From Dehalobacter sp. (GTDB lineage Bacteria; Bacillota; Desulfitobacteriia; Desulfitobacteriales; Syntrophobotulaceae), in the NCBI GenBank assembly GCA_023667845.1, contig JAMPIU010000143.1, positions 312,574 to 376,573 of the forward strand: DNA of 64,000 nt, in the 5' to 3' direction. The notes below the pieces were generated by a model, which searched no databases, was not told the DNA's origin, and saw nothing but the letters and a program-made list of their open reading frames with translations. This document shows, piece after piece, positions 15,590 to 24,234 of this stretch. Every line of letters begins with the position of its first letter. The first letter of the stretch is position 1. The position numbers were made by a program, and so were the translations under genes.

Positions 15590-17539
15590 TTGGCAAGAAA
15601 TAAAACAAAAGAGGAAAGTAGATTGTACATAAAATTATTACGGCATCTTCGGTTCGGTGGATTGCTTATGCTTTGTTTTCTTTTTTTCACCGGATGGATG
15701 ACAAGCGCAGTGAATGCAGATACGACTCAAATCGATCGAATCTATGGTTCAGACCGTTATGCGACAGCGGCAGCCATTTCCCAGAAAGGATGGGAATCGT
15801 CGGAGTATGCTGTCTTGGCCCGCGGCGATGACTTTGCAGACGCTCTCTGCGCGGGACCACTGGCGGCGAAGTATCATGCTCCGATCCTACTGACTGAGTC
15901 TCAATCCCTGAATGCTGATGCACAGAGTGAGATTCAACGGCTTGGTGTCAAGCGCGTATTTATTACAGGCGGGACTTCGAGCATCTCTGCGGAGATTGAG
16001 ACAACGCTGCGTGAAGCCGGTGTAATCGAGATTGTTCGTCTCGCCGGTAATGACCGCTATGAAACATCAGTAAAAATTGCCGAAGCGTTAAACAGCAACA
16101 AGATGATTCTGGCGACAGGGAAGAATTATCCGGATGCACTCTCCATTGCGGTGGTGGCAGCCCAAGCGGAAATACCGATCTTACTCGCCGGTAAAGACAG
16201 GCTGCCGCAAAGCGTTAAGGAATATGTGCAAAAACAGAACATTGAGCAAGCCTATATTGTTGGAGGTACAGGCGTAATCAGCGAGGGGGTAGCCCAACAA
16301 GTGCCGGGAGCTTTCCGGTTAGCCGGGTCTGACCGTTATGCCACCAATGTAGCGGTTTTAGAACACTTTTCCGGCCAATTGGACCTTTCCAGGTTGTTTG
16401 TCGCGGTGGGTGAGGGGCCCAAAGGAACAGAGTTCGCCGATGCTTTAACCGGTGCTGTACTGGCTGCTAAATCATCATCCCCGCTTATTCTCGTGCGTGA
16501 CACCCTGCCGGAGGTCACGCAAAAATATCTCAAAGGGAAGATCACACCTTTTACGGTTGTGACGGGACTTGGCGGAGAGAATGCGGTTAAATCTTCGGTC
16601 CTGCAGCGGATCATTAATTTAGCCAATACCAATGATGGCAAACTTTCAGTATCTCCGGCGAGTACAATCGCGGGAGCCATCAAGAATATTTACCTGGTCT
16701 ATCTTCCTGGGGAGGACATGAACAACGGAACCGTGGAGTTCTTCCTTCCGGATAGGTACTTGGCGATAGCCGGACAGGATAAAATCACGATAAACGGCAT
16801 TGTAAATTCATTAACCTCTGAACAGATTTCCGATGCTGGACAAAGGGTCAGGATATCGGGACTGAACGTTACGACCGGTCAAAAAATAATCCTGACACTC
16901 AATGACAAAAGCGTTCAGGACGTTGGCAACTACAGTTTTAAGGTGATCGCGGATGCAGATGGCTCAGGAATTCTTAGACCAAGCTCAGGAAGTCTTACGG
17001 AGTCAAGGACGCTTCCAGTTCGTTTCCCGAGTCTTAAAGTGGGGATACAGCTGCTCTCTTACAACCGGCCGGCTACGCCTTTATCCCCAAAAGGATTTGT
17101 CATTCATTCCACAGCGGATCCTGGGGCCACCGCGCAGAAAATAGTTCAATATTTTAATTACCCCAACCGTTATTCCTCTACCCATTATGTTGCGGATTGG
17201 ACTGAAACCGTGCAAATGATTCCGGAAGACGAAATGGCCTGGCATGCTGCCCAAACAGCCAACCAAAGGTACCTTTCCGTAGAAATGTGTGAACCGGAAG
17301 GAAATCAGCCCGAGCAATTTAAAAAAGTTTGGGATCAGACCGTTCTTTTGGTTGCAGATGCTTGTATCCGGTATGGCTGGGACCCTCAAAAAGATATCTT
17401 CAGTCATATGGACATCTCTTATGCCTATCGGGAAACAGATCATATTGATCCAATCCCGTTCCTTAAAAAATATAACAAGACTTGGCAGGATTTATTGAAT
17501 GCAATTCAAGCCAAGATGGTTGAACTGCAAACGAATTGA
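15590..17539 (+). CDS. Cell-wall-binding (CWB2) N-acetylmuramoyl-L-alanine amidase
   Basis: A secreted protein of up to 649 residues. A signal segment (LLMLCFLFFTGWMTSAVNA) is followed by three CWB2 repeats starting RIYGSDRYATA, RLAGNDRYETS and RLAGSDRYATN. A middle beta domain precedes a C-terminal Amidase_2 domain: Zn ligands are likely in GFVIHST, FSHMDISY and TDHIDP. It should cleave peptidoglycan stem peptides at the surface. The TTG at 15590 lacks a clear ribosome site; TTG 15623, after GAGGAAAG, is an equally good start. Confidence 0.88.
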   Translation: MARNKTKEESRLYIKLLRHLRFGGLLMLCFLFFTGWMTSAVNADTTQIDRIYGSDRYATAAAISQKGWESSEYAVLARGDDFADALCAGPLAAKYHAPILLTESQSLNADAQSEIQRLGVKRVFITGGTSSISAEIETTLREAGVIEIVRLAGNDRYETSVKIAEALNSNKMILATGKNYPDALSIAVVAAQAEIPILLAGKDRLPQSVKEYVQKQNIEQAYIVGGTGVISEGVAQQVPGAFRLAGSDRYATNVAVLEHFSGQLDLSRLFVAVGEGPKGTEFADALTGAVLAAKSSSPLILVRDTLPEVTQKYLKGKITPFTVVTGLGGENAVKSSVLQRIINLANTNDGKLSVSPASTIAGAIKNIYLVYLPGEDMNNGTVEFFLPDRYLAIAGQDKITINGIVNSLTSEQISDAGQRVRISGLNVTTGQKIILTLNDKSVQDVGNYSFKVIADADGSGILRPSSGSLTESRTLPVRFPSLKVGIQLLSYNRPATPLSPKGFVIHSTADPGATAQKIVQYFNYPNRYSSTHYVADWTETVQMIPEDEMAWHAAQTANQRYLSVEMCEPEGNQPEQFKKVWDQTVLLVADACIRYGWDPQKDIFSHMDISYAYRETDHIDPIPFLKKYNKTWQDLLNAIQAKMVELQTN

Positions 17540-17541
17540 TC

Positions 17542-18660
17542 CTATTCCGAGAGAGCTGCAGCATCCTTTAACGTGTCAATAATATGGATTTGCTGAGGAC
17601 AGACGTCTTCACAGTTGCCGCAGGCAATACACGCGGAAGGCTTTGTGCTGCCCAGCATCAAGGCAATTTGATAAGTCCTTTTCGCACCTTGTAAATCACC
17701 GAAGATCATATTCCGGTTCAAGGCATCTAAAAAAACCGGTATGTGAATTTGCTGCGGGCATCCTTTGACGCAATACGCACACGAGGTACAAGGAATAGAG
17801 GGAATCGCACGGAGAGCCTCCCGTGCCCGTACGATCACGGCCGTTTCTTCCAGACTCAAAGGCCGGAAATCCTCCATATAGGAAAGATTGTCTTTCATCT
17901 GCTGGGTGGTAGACATCCCGCTGAGCACAGTGATGACCTTGTCCAAAGAAGCGGCAAAGCGAATGGCCCAAGATGCCAAAGAGGCCTTAGGATCAGCTTC
18001 TTCAAATATTTTCCGGACACTGTCGGCTGGATTTGCCAGTACGCCGCCCTTCACAGGCTCCATGACAATGATTGGTTTGTTATGCTTAAGTGCCACTTCA
18101 TAGCATTGGCGCGACTGGACGGATTCGCTCTCCCAATCGGCATAGTTGATCTGGAGTTGAACAAATTCTGTCTCCGGGTGTTCAGTCAGGATGCGGTCGA
18201 GTAAATCAGCCTTGTCATGGTAGGAAAAACCGATATGACGGGCAAGTCTCTTCTCTTTCAGCTCCAGCATATAATCCCAGATACCGAAGTCGTCAAAGAC
18301 TTTCTTGCGGCTTTCACTCACATTATGCATCAGATAGTAATCAAAATATCCGGCTCCTGTGCGCCTAAGCGAGGTATGGAGCATCTCTTTGGCCTCTGCG
18401 GCAGTGGAGACCGCCCAGGCCGGAAGCTTAGTAGCAAGCTGAAAGCTTTCGCGGGGATAGCGGTCAACAAGGGCTGTTTTTATGGCCGCTTCCGATTTCC
18501 CGTTGATGTAGCCGTACGCCGTATCAAAGTAAGTGAAACCCTTGGCCATGAACAGATCAACCATTTCTTTGGTCTGCTCAAGGTCAATTTCTTTTTTGAT
18601 CATCGGAAGCCTCATCAGTCCAAAACCGAGCTTCCGTATATTTTTGCCTAAATAGTCCAT
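17542..18660 (-). CDS. Aldo/keto reductase with two 4Fe-4S clusters
   Basis: A 372-residue protein. The AKR barrel contains FDTAYGYINGKSE with the catalytic Asp and Tyr, and DYYLMHNV. The C-terminal ferredoxin domain has CTSCAYCVKGCPQQIHIP and CIACGNCEDVCPQQIHI, two classical 4Fe-4S motifs. Such fusions are common in anaerobes and probably couple carbonyl reduction to ferredoxin-like electron transfer. The substrate is unknown. Confidence 0.9.
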   Translation of the reverse strand: MDYLGKNIRKLGFGLMRLPMIKKEIDLEQTKEMVDLFMAKGFTYFDTAYGYINGKSEAAIKTALVDRYPRESFQLATKLPAWAVSTAAEAKEMLHTSLRRTGAGYFDYYLMHNVSESRKKVFDDFGIWDYMLELKEKRLARHIGFSYHDKADLLDRILTEHPETEFVQLQINYADWESESVQSRQCYEVALKHNKPIIVMEPVKGGVLANPADSVRKIFEEADPKASLASWAIRFAASLDKVITVLSGMSTTQQMKDNLSYMEDFRPLSLEETAVIVRAREALRAIPSIPCTSCAYCVKGCPQQIHIPVFLDALNRNMIFGDLQGAKRTYQIALMLGSTKPSACIACGNCEDVCPQQIHIIDTLKDAAALSE

Positions 18661-18830
18661 GATTTATCTCCTGCCATCGTTTAGTGTGATATCATCTCTC
18701 AATGGATTAAGTCTGAAATTAATTGTAGTTGGCTGCAAACAGACTGTCAAATTTACCTTTTAAAAAAGCGGCAACAAATGTAAAATGGAAATAAGCTAAT
18801 ATCAATGAACAATAATAAGGAGGCCTATCT

Positions 18831-19130
18831 ATGAAAAAGAAATATATTATCTTCATGATTATGGCAATCTTAATTTCCTTCACATTGACAGGATGTATAC
18901 CGGGAGATGGCACGTATACATCTGAAAGACCGGCAGGGTTTTTATGGGGCGTTTGGCATGGGTGGATTGCGCCAATTTCACTGATTGTCGGGTTATTTAA
19001 GGATAATATCAGAATCTATGAGACCGTAAATACAGGCTGGTGGTATGATTTTGGCTTTTATATTGCTGTGATCAGCGGCTTCGGTGGGGCGTCCTTATCC
19101 CGAAAGAAAAAGAAAGAGAAAAAGGAGTAA
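18831..19130 (+). CDS. Small lipoprotein/membrane protein
   Basis: A 99-residue protein with a lipoprotein signal (SFTLTGCIPGDG, Cys22 as lipobox cysteine) and two further hydrophobic stretches at about 40-60 and 75-90. It ends in a lysine-rich cytoplasmic tail. AAGGAGG lies just upstream. It resembles small uncharacterised membrane proteins of Firmicutes and Proteobacteria. No function is assigned. Confidence 0.7.
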   Translation: MKKKYIIFMIMAILISFTLTGCIPGDGTYTSERPAGFLWGVWHGWIAPISLIVGLFKDNIRIYETVNTGWWYDFGFYIAVISGFGGASLSRKKKKEKKE

Positions 19131-19135
19131 TGGCC

Positions 19136-19167
19136 TTGACTCTCCCCCGTAGTGGAGGGTTTATACT
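19136..19167 (+). promoter_or_regulatory. MerR-family operator-promoter
   Basis: TTGACT and TATACT are separated by 20 bases, longer than normal, and the spacer holds the imperfect dyad CTCTCC...GGAGGG. This is the classic layout of MerR/BmrR-type activated promoters. It overlaps the ORF extension upstream of 19188 and so argues for that start. Confidence 0.7.
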
Positions 19168-19187
19168 GTTTGCAGGGAGGTGAGGTC

Positions 19188-19991
19188 GTGTATAAAATCA
19201 GTGAGTTCTCCAAGATCACCAATATAACGGTTAAGGCCTTGCGGTATTATGATGACCAAGATATTTTGAAACCGTCTTACCGTGCGGAAAATTCCTATCG
19301 CTATTATGACAACCATGATTTTAGCCGGGCAAGGCTGATTGTTTTATTGCGTGATCTAAGCTTTTCTATTTCAGAAATTAAGGATATCCTAGCCCATTGT
19401 GAAAGTCCCGATGATCTGTCCTACTATTTAGCTGAAAAGCAAGATATGCTTGCGGAACAGATTAGCAAAGAGAAAGAACTGATTAAAAAGATGAACCTCT
19501 ACCTTGGACCCAAAGAAATGGAGGCAGGGAGTATGAACTACAACATTGAGACGAAAGAATTTGAGGAAATGACAGTCGCCGCAATCCGCTATAAAGGCAG
19601 GTACAGCGACGTCGGGAAGTACATTGGGACCATTTATAAAGAAGCAAGAGGAAAGACTTTCGGAGAACCGTTTTGCTGCTATTACGATGAGGATTTCAAA
19701 GAAGAAGCGGATATCGAGCTTTGCGTTCCGGTCAAAGGACCCGTGACCGGATCGAATATACACTGCAAAAAGTTACCGAAGATCAAAGCAATCTGCACAA
19801 CGCATGTCGGCAGTTATGAAAATTTGAGTTTCGCCTATAAAGCTGTGCTGGATTATGCCAGCGAGCATAGCCTGGAGTACAAGCTGCCTTCCAGGGAGAT
19901 TTATCATAAAGGTCCCGGGATGATTTTCAGGGGGAACCCCAATAAGTATGTTACGGAAATTGTCATGCCCATCGAACCATCAAAATTGTAA
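19188..19991 (+). CDS. MerR-family regulator with GyrI-like effector domain
   Basis: A 267-residue regulator. The N-terminal MerR HTH (YKISEFSKITNITVKALRYY, residues 2-21) is followed by a dimerisation helix and a C-terminal GyrI-like ligand-binding domain (about 120-267), the architecture of BmrR-type multidrug sensors. The GTG start is supported by GGGAGGTG and by the overlapping MerR-type promoter, which would drive autoregulation. A strong terminator follows. Confidence 0.88.
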   Translation: MYKISEFSKITNITVKALRYYDDQDILKPSYRAENSYRYYDNHDFSRARLIVLLRDLSFSISEIKDILAHCESPDDLSYYLAEKQDMLAEQISKEKELIKKMNLYLGPKEMEAGSMNYNIETKEFEEMTVAAIRYKGRYSDVGKYIGTIYKEARGKTFGEPFCCYYDEDFKEEADIELCVPVKGPVTGSNIHCKKLPKIKAICTTHVGSYENLSFAYKAVLDYASEHSLEYKLPSREIYHKGPGMIFRGNPNKYVTEIVMPIEPSKL

Positions 19992-20027
19992 GTGGCAAAT
20001 GAATATTTATCTAGGCTATGATTTGTT

Positions 20028-20053
20028 AGGCACCGAAATTTCGGTGCCTTTTC
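20028..20053 (+). terminator. Terminator after the MerR-type regulator
   Basis: AGGCACCGAAA and TTTCGGTGCCT form an eleven-base perfect stem followed by TTTTC. Confidence 0.85.
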
Positions 20054-20249
20054 TTAATATGGATGTAACGAACGATTCTTTGCCACGAAGATGTTGTCAT
20101 GGTTTATTGGTGCGTATGGCATCGCAAAGCAAAATGAGTATAAATTGAAGAATTTTTCATAAATTAAGCTTATACTCAATTTATGATTATTGACACAAAA
20201 GCTTTGAAATAATTGATAAAAAGGAAATTGTAAGAAAGGAGTGGGAATT

Positions 20250-20969
20250 ATGCAGGAGAATTTTGAAAAATGGAGGGTGGGTATTCCAGATACATTTTAT
20301 CCGATAAGCGAATTGCAGAAGTATGTTCAATACGGTACTGTCAAATCTTACTTAAAAGATAGTTTAGTTGTTTTACCGGGTGAAGCAATCCATAAATTTA
20401 TCTATGTGCTTACCGGTAAATTGCAAGTAAACTTTCTGTTCAGCGATGGACGAGAACGAATGGTTTATTTTGGCGGCGAACATTGTATGTTCAACTATTT
20501 ATTTCAACACAACTCCGACAATCGTATGGCGGCTTATATTATAGCCTTAGAAGATAGCCAACTATGTTTTTTTTCTTGGGAACAGCTTGAAAAGATTTTT
20601 CATATGGATGGAAATCTTCTCTTTGAAATAATGAAAAATGAGAATGCCAAAGGCAATTTCTTTATGAAGCAGGCGGCCGAGATGGACTTTTTAAATCCGA
20701 CAATACGGATTGTGAAATTGGTTTATCAATTATGCGTTTCTCAGGGGAAGCCTGTTAATAATCATATCGAGGTCAACATTAATTTACCCTTGAGAGATAT
20801 TTCTGAAATAACCGGAGCCCATTATGCAACCGTCTCCAAAGTATTCTGCACGCTGAATAAGCTTCATATTTTAGATAGAAAGAGAGACAAGATTGTTATT
20901 TTTGATATGAGAAAGCTGGAAGAATTAACACAAGAAACACAATTATTCAAACATGATGGCACTAATTGA
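20250..20969 (+). CDS. cprK: CprK-type CRP/FNR-family regulator (first duplicate)
   Basis: A 239-residue regulator: an N-terminal beta-barrel opening IPDTFYPISELQKYVQYG, a long dimer helix preceded by AKGNFFMKQAAEMDF (which keeps the lysine that contacts the chlorophenol in Desulfitobacterium CprK), and a C-terminal HTH with ISEITGAHYATVSKVF. The ATG with GGAG upstream is preferred to GTG 20241. It is almost identical to the product at 25868 and lies in a duplicated 1-kb block. No rdh gene follows; the downstream operon encodes corrinoid methyltransferases. Confidence 0.9.
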   Translation: MQENFEKWRVGIPDTFYPISELQKYVQYGTVKSYLKDSLVVLPGEAIHKFIYVLTGKLQVNFLFSDGRERMVYFGGEHCMFNYLFQHNSDNRMAAYIIALEDSQLCFFSWEQLEKIFHMDGNLLFEIMKNENAKGNFFMKQAAEMDFLNPTIRIVKLVYQLCVSQGKPVNNHIEVNINLPLRDISEITGAHYATVSKVFCTLNKLHILDRKRDKIVIFDMRKLEELTQETQLFKHDGTN

Positions 20970-21009
20970 ATAGCATTTGTAAAATATTATCATTTATAAA
21001 ATGATTATT

Positions 21010-21052
21010 TTCAATTTAGACTGAATCATTTAATTATCTTATTTTGTACAAT
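21010..21052 (+). promoter_or_regulatory. CprK box and promoter, orphaned from its rdhB gene
   Basis: TTCAAT-TTAG-ACTGAA (21010-21025) is a near-perfect inverted repeat; its centre lies 29.5 bases before a TACAAT -10 (21047-21052), placing it at -41.5. The whole leader is a copy of the rdhB leader at 26589-26714. Here rdhB is missing, and the promoter points at a cprK remnant and then the methyltransferase operon. Confidence 0.65.
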
Positions 21053-21098
21053 GTACCTAGTCATCCGATTGACCAAATTCCTAAAAGAGGAGGTGAAT

Positions 21099-21462
21099 TA
21101 GTTGTTTTACCGGGTGAAGCAATCCATAAGTTTATGTGCTTACCGGTAAATTGCAGTAAACTTTCTGTTCAGCGATGGACGAGAACGAATGGTTTACAAT
21201 ACAACTCCGACAATAAGGATTGTGAAATTGATTTATTAATTATGCGTTTCTCAGGGGAAGCCTGTTAATAAGTAAATTGAGGTCAACACTAATTTACCCT
21301 TGAGAAATATTTTTGAAATAACCGGAGCTCATTAGGTAACGGTCTCCAATGTATTCTGCACGCTGAATAAGCTTCATATTTTAGATAAGAAAAGAGACAA
21401 GATCGTTATTTTGATATGAGAAAGCTGGAAGAATTAACACAGGAAACACAATTATTCGAAAC
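21099..21462 (+). pseudogene. Decayed cprK copy
   Basis: The sequence matches cprK from VVLPGEAIHKF to the LTQETQLF end but has several deletions and stops. One deletion joins two CCGACAAT direct repeats that lie about 180 bases apart in the intact gene. The fragment is attached directly to an rdhB ribosome-binding leader (GAGGAGGTGAA), so recombination replaced rdhBA. It cannot encode a regulator. Confidence 0.85.
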
Positions 21463-21497
21463 CAGAAAAACAAAGTATTACTGGAGGTAGACTATCT

Positions 21498-22301
21498 ATG
21501 ATTATTATTGGAGAAAAAATCAACGGTGCCATTCCTTCTGTAGCGAGAGCAATCGCTGAGAAGGATGCAGGCTTCATCCGAAATCTCGCCAAAATTCAAT
21601 CTGATGCCGGCGCGGATTTTATTGATGTCTGTGCATCCACGGACGTCAAAATTGAACTCGAAACCTTAAAATGGCTGATTGACTTGGTACAGGAAGTGAC
21701 AGATACCCCGATTTGTATCGACAGCCCGCATGATCAGACCTGCGTCGATGCGATTCAATTTTGCAAACGTCCGGGACTCATCAACTCCGTATCCGGCGAA
21801 GGAGACAAGATCGATGTCGTATTCCCGGTCATTGCCGATACCAAATGGGAATGCGTTGCGCTTCTTTGCGATGACAGCGGAATTTCCAAGACTGCGGAGA
21901 AACGTCTCGAAGTATTTGCAAACATCATGAAAAGAGCTAAAGAATTTAATATTGCTCCGTCTCGTCTGCACATTGATCCACTGGTCGAAATGCTCTGTAC
22001 TTCGGAAGAAGGTATCAACATGATTGTTGACGTGATTAAAGAGATTAAAAGACAATATCCGTCAATTCACATCACCGGCGGATTCAGCAATATTTCGTTT
22101 AACTTGCCTGCTAGAAAGCTTGTCAATCAGGCCTTCTGCGTTCTGGCAATGAACGCCGGCATGGACAGCGGGATCCTTGACCCGACGAATCAGGATTTGG
22201 TCGGTATGATCTTTGCGACGGAAGCACTCTTAGGTCAGGATGAATATTGCATGGAATACATTGGAGCCTTCAGAGAAGGACGTTTTGGTCAGAAAAAATA
22301 G
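21498..22301 (+). CDS. Methyltetrahydrofolate:corrinoid methyltransferase
   Basis: A 267-residue pterin-binding TIM-barrel protein of the MtrH/AcsE/MetH-middle-domain type: IIIGEKINGAIPS at the start, GADFIDVCAS, ICIDSPHD, LHIDPLVEML and GGFSNISFNLP. In demethylase systems this component passes the methyl group from the corrinoid protein to tetrahydrofolate. It has GGAGGT before the ATG and heads a five-gene run. No terminator is visible between it and the CprK-box promoter at 21010. Confidence 0.85.
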   Translation: MIIIGEKINGAIPSVARAIAEKDAGFIRNLAKIQSDAGADFIDVCASTDVKIELETLKWLIDLVQEVTDTPICIDSPHDQTCVDAIQFCKRPGLINSVSGEGDKIDVVFPVIADTKWECVALLCDDSGISKTAEKRLEVFANIMKRAKEFNIAPSRLHIDPLVEMLCTSEEGINMIVDVIKEIKRQYPSIHITGGFSNISFNLPARKLVNQAFCVLAMNAGMDSGILDPTNQDLVGMIFATEALLGQDEYCMEYIGAFREGRFGQKK

Positions 22302-22366
22302 TTATAAGCGCTGTTCAATCACAAAATTGTTGTTTAATTATAAAATTTTAAGGGGGATTATAAAAA

Positions 22367-23002
22367 ATGGCTAAAATTGAAGAAGTCAAAGCAATGGTAG
22401 AAGCAGGAAAAGCAAAACTTGTTCCTGGATTGGTACAGGAAGCGCTCGATGAAGGAAGCGCAGCAAAAGAAATTCTGCAGGCAATGGTAGATTCGATGGG
22501 GGTTGTCGGGGACAAGTTCTCCACAGGCGAAATCTTCGTTCCTGAAATGTTAATGGCCGCCAAAGCCATGGCCAAAGGTGTTGATGTTCTGAAACCGCTG
22601 ATGGCTGGCGACACCTCAAGCTCCTTAGGTACCTGCATTATCGGAACCGTAGCAGGCGACCTGCATGATATCGGTAAAAACCTTGTTTCTATGATGATCG
22701 AAAGTGCCGGATTCACCGTGGTTGACCTCGGTGTGGACGTAGCGCATGAAAAATGGATTGAAGCTATCAAAGAAAATCAAAATGTTACCTTAGTAGCTTG
22801 TTCCGGGCTTTTGACCACAACGATGCCAGCATTAAAGGACGCTGTGCAAACGGTCAAGTCCAGCGGTTTGACAGGCTTTAAAGTTCTCGTCGGTGGTGCT
22901 CCTATTACCCAGCAATTCGCTGATGAAATCAATGCCGATGGTTTTGCTCCTGATGCCGGCAGTGCTGCAGTAAAAGCTGCTGAGTTGGTAAAATCTTTAT
23001 AA
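22367..23002 (+). CDS. Methyltransferase corrinoid protein
   Basis: A 211-residue corrinoid carrier. A helical cap domain (residues 1-85) precedes a cobalamin-binding Rossmann domain with the DxHxxG motif in GDLHDIGKNLV; His100 is the lower cobalt ligand. The downstream Ser and Gly segments of the fold are VACSGLLTTTMP and VLVGGAPIT. It shuttles the methyl group between the flanking methyltransferases. Spacing and ribosome site (AAGGGGG) indicate operon expression. Confidence 0.9.
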   Translation: MAKIEEVKAMVEAGKAKLVPGLVQEALDEGSAAKEILQAMVDSMGVVGDKFSTGEIFVPEMLMAAKAMAKGVDVLKPLMAGDTSSSLGTCIIGTVAGDLHDIGKNLVSMMIESAGFTVVDLGVDVAHEKWIEAIKENQNVTLVACSGLLTTTMPALKDAVQTVKSSGLTGFKVLVGGAPITQQFADEINADGFAPDAGSAAVKAAELVKSL

Positions 23003-23040
23003 GATGAAAGATCTTGCTAAATAAAGGGAGGTAAATCAAT

Positions 23041-24021
23041 ATGACGCTGACTCAGAGAGAAAATTTTGAGATCATGCTTAACGGAGGAAAACCGGAATTC
23101 GCCCCTTTGCTGTATGAACTATATAAAGTGTGCATGTTAGCAACGAATAATACAGACCAACCATGGCAAGGCGGGAAGGATCCGTTTGGCGTAAATTGGG
23201 TAGCCACGGCTGAGGGAGTCATACCGGAGTCAGGAAAAATATTATTTGATGACATCGCCGATTGGAAAAAATATGTGAAATTCCCTGATGTTGATTCTCT
23301 TGGAATTGAGCAGATGGCACAAATTGAATTGGCTGACTTTACTGACGAAAAAAGAAAGGAACAACCGGTTGCAGTATTTAATGCATGTGGTCTCTTTGAA
23401 CGGATGGCTGCATTTATGGGGTTTGAAAATACCTTATGTGCTTTGATTGAAGATCCGGATTCCTGTAATGAATTCTTCGAGGCAATGGCGGATTACAAAA
23501 TCGCTTGTATAAACCGATATATCGATGTATATAAGCCGGATGTCATCATCTATTTTGATGATTTTGCCACTGCTCGCGGACTATTTATGTCACCAAAAAC
23601 CTACCGCGAAGTCATTAAGCCGCACCACAAAAGAATCATTGAGGCTGTGACTTCCCGTGGCGTTATCTTTAATCAACATACATGTGGGAAATGTGAAGAT
23701 ATCATCGAAGACTATGTTGAAATGGGTATTAAAATATGGGATGCTGCTCAGGTTTGTAATGATTTGGAGGGAATCCTGACGAAATATCATGGCCGCTTAA
23801 TTGTAGAAGGCGGTTGGGATACATCCGGACCTGCCAGTTATATTGGCGCTCCCGTAGAAGCAATCATTGAAGAAACGAAAAGATGTGCAGAGCAATACGG
23901 GAAAAAAGGAAATTTTATACTGTTCCCAGTACTCATGAACGAAAAAGGGCATGCCTTTATGACCGGTGACGAAAGAATTCCTGCGTTAATGAAAACCTGG
24001 CATGAAGTCAATAAGTTATAA
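23041..24021 (+). CDS. UroD/MtaA-type corrinoid methyltransferase (substrate methyltransferase)
   Basis: A 326-residue protein of the uroporphyrinogen decarboxylase-like methyltransferase family. The Zn site is HTCGKC (His213, Cys215, Cys218), as in MtaA, MtbA and O-demethylase B components, and the barrel signature YFDDFATARGLFMSP is present. In such systems this enzyme moves the methyl group from an O- or N-methyl or methyl halide substrate to the corrinoid protein. The substrate is not determinable here; methoxyaromatics are plausible. Confidence 0.85.
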   Translation: MTLTQRENFEIMLNGGKPEFAPLLYELYKVCMLATNNTDQPWQGGKDPFGVNWVATAEGVIPESGKILFDDIADWKKYVKFPDVDSLGIEQMAQIELADFTDEKRKEQPVAVFNACGLFERMAAFMGFENTLCALIEDPDSCNEFFEAMADYKIACINRYIDVYKPDVIIYFDDFATARGLFMSPKTYREVIKPHHKRIIEAVTSRGVIFNQHTCGKCEDIIEDYVEMGIKIWDAAQVCNDLEGILTKYHGRLIVEGGWDTSGPASYIGAPVEAIIEETKRCAEQYGKKGNFILFPVLMNEKGHAFMTGDERIPALMKTWHEVNKL

Positions 24022-24068
24022 TACACTCAATAGAATAAATATTTAAATCATTATTTAAGTGAAAGATT

Positions 24069-24107
24069 GCAAAATCCTCTGGATAATTTTATTCAAGGGG
24101 ATTTTGC
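24069..24107 (+). terminator. Hairpin after the methyltransferase genes
   Basis: GCAAAATCC and GGATTTTGC are perfect nine-base arms. There is no long T run after it, so it may terminate incompletely before the CobW-like gene. Confidence 0.55.
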
Positions 24108-24234
24108 TTATATTCGAATGGCTCTTTTCCGGACCCCATAGTTAAAAAAGATCCCCGAATAGCAAACAGATTTCTCTATATAAGTACTGGAGAGGGCCCA
24201 GAAGCACGATTATACTGAAAAGGAGAGGGTTGCC

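Noticed and set aside
20091-20162. 23-codon frame MLSWFIGAYGIAKQN... conserved in both copies of the duplication
   Set aside because: The copies are too recent for conservation to be informative, and there is no convincing ribosome site in the first copy.
22302-22366. Possible cobalamin riboswitch near the corrinoid operon
   Set aside because: No B12-box-like conserved core or multi-stem layout was seen here or upstream of the rdh genes.
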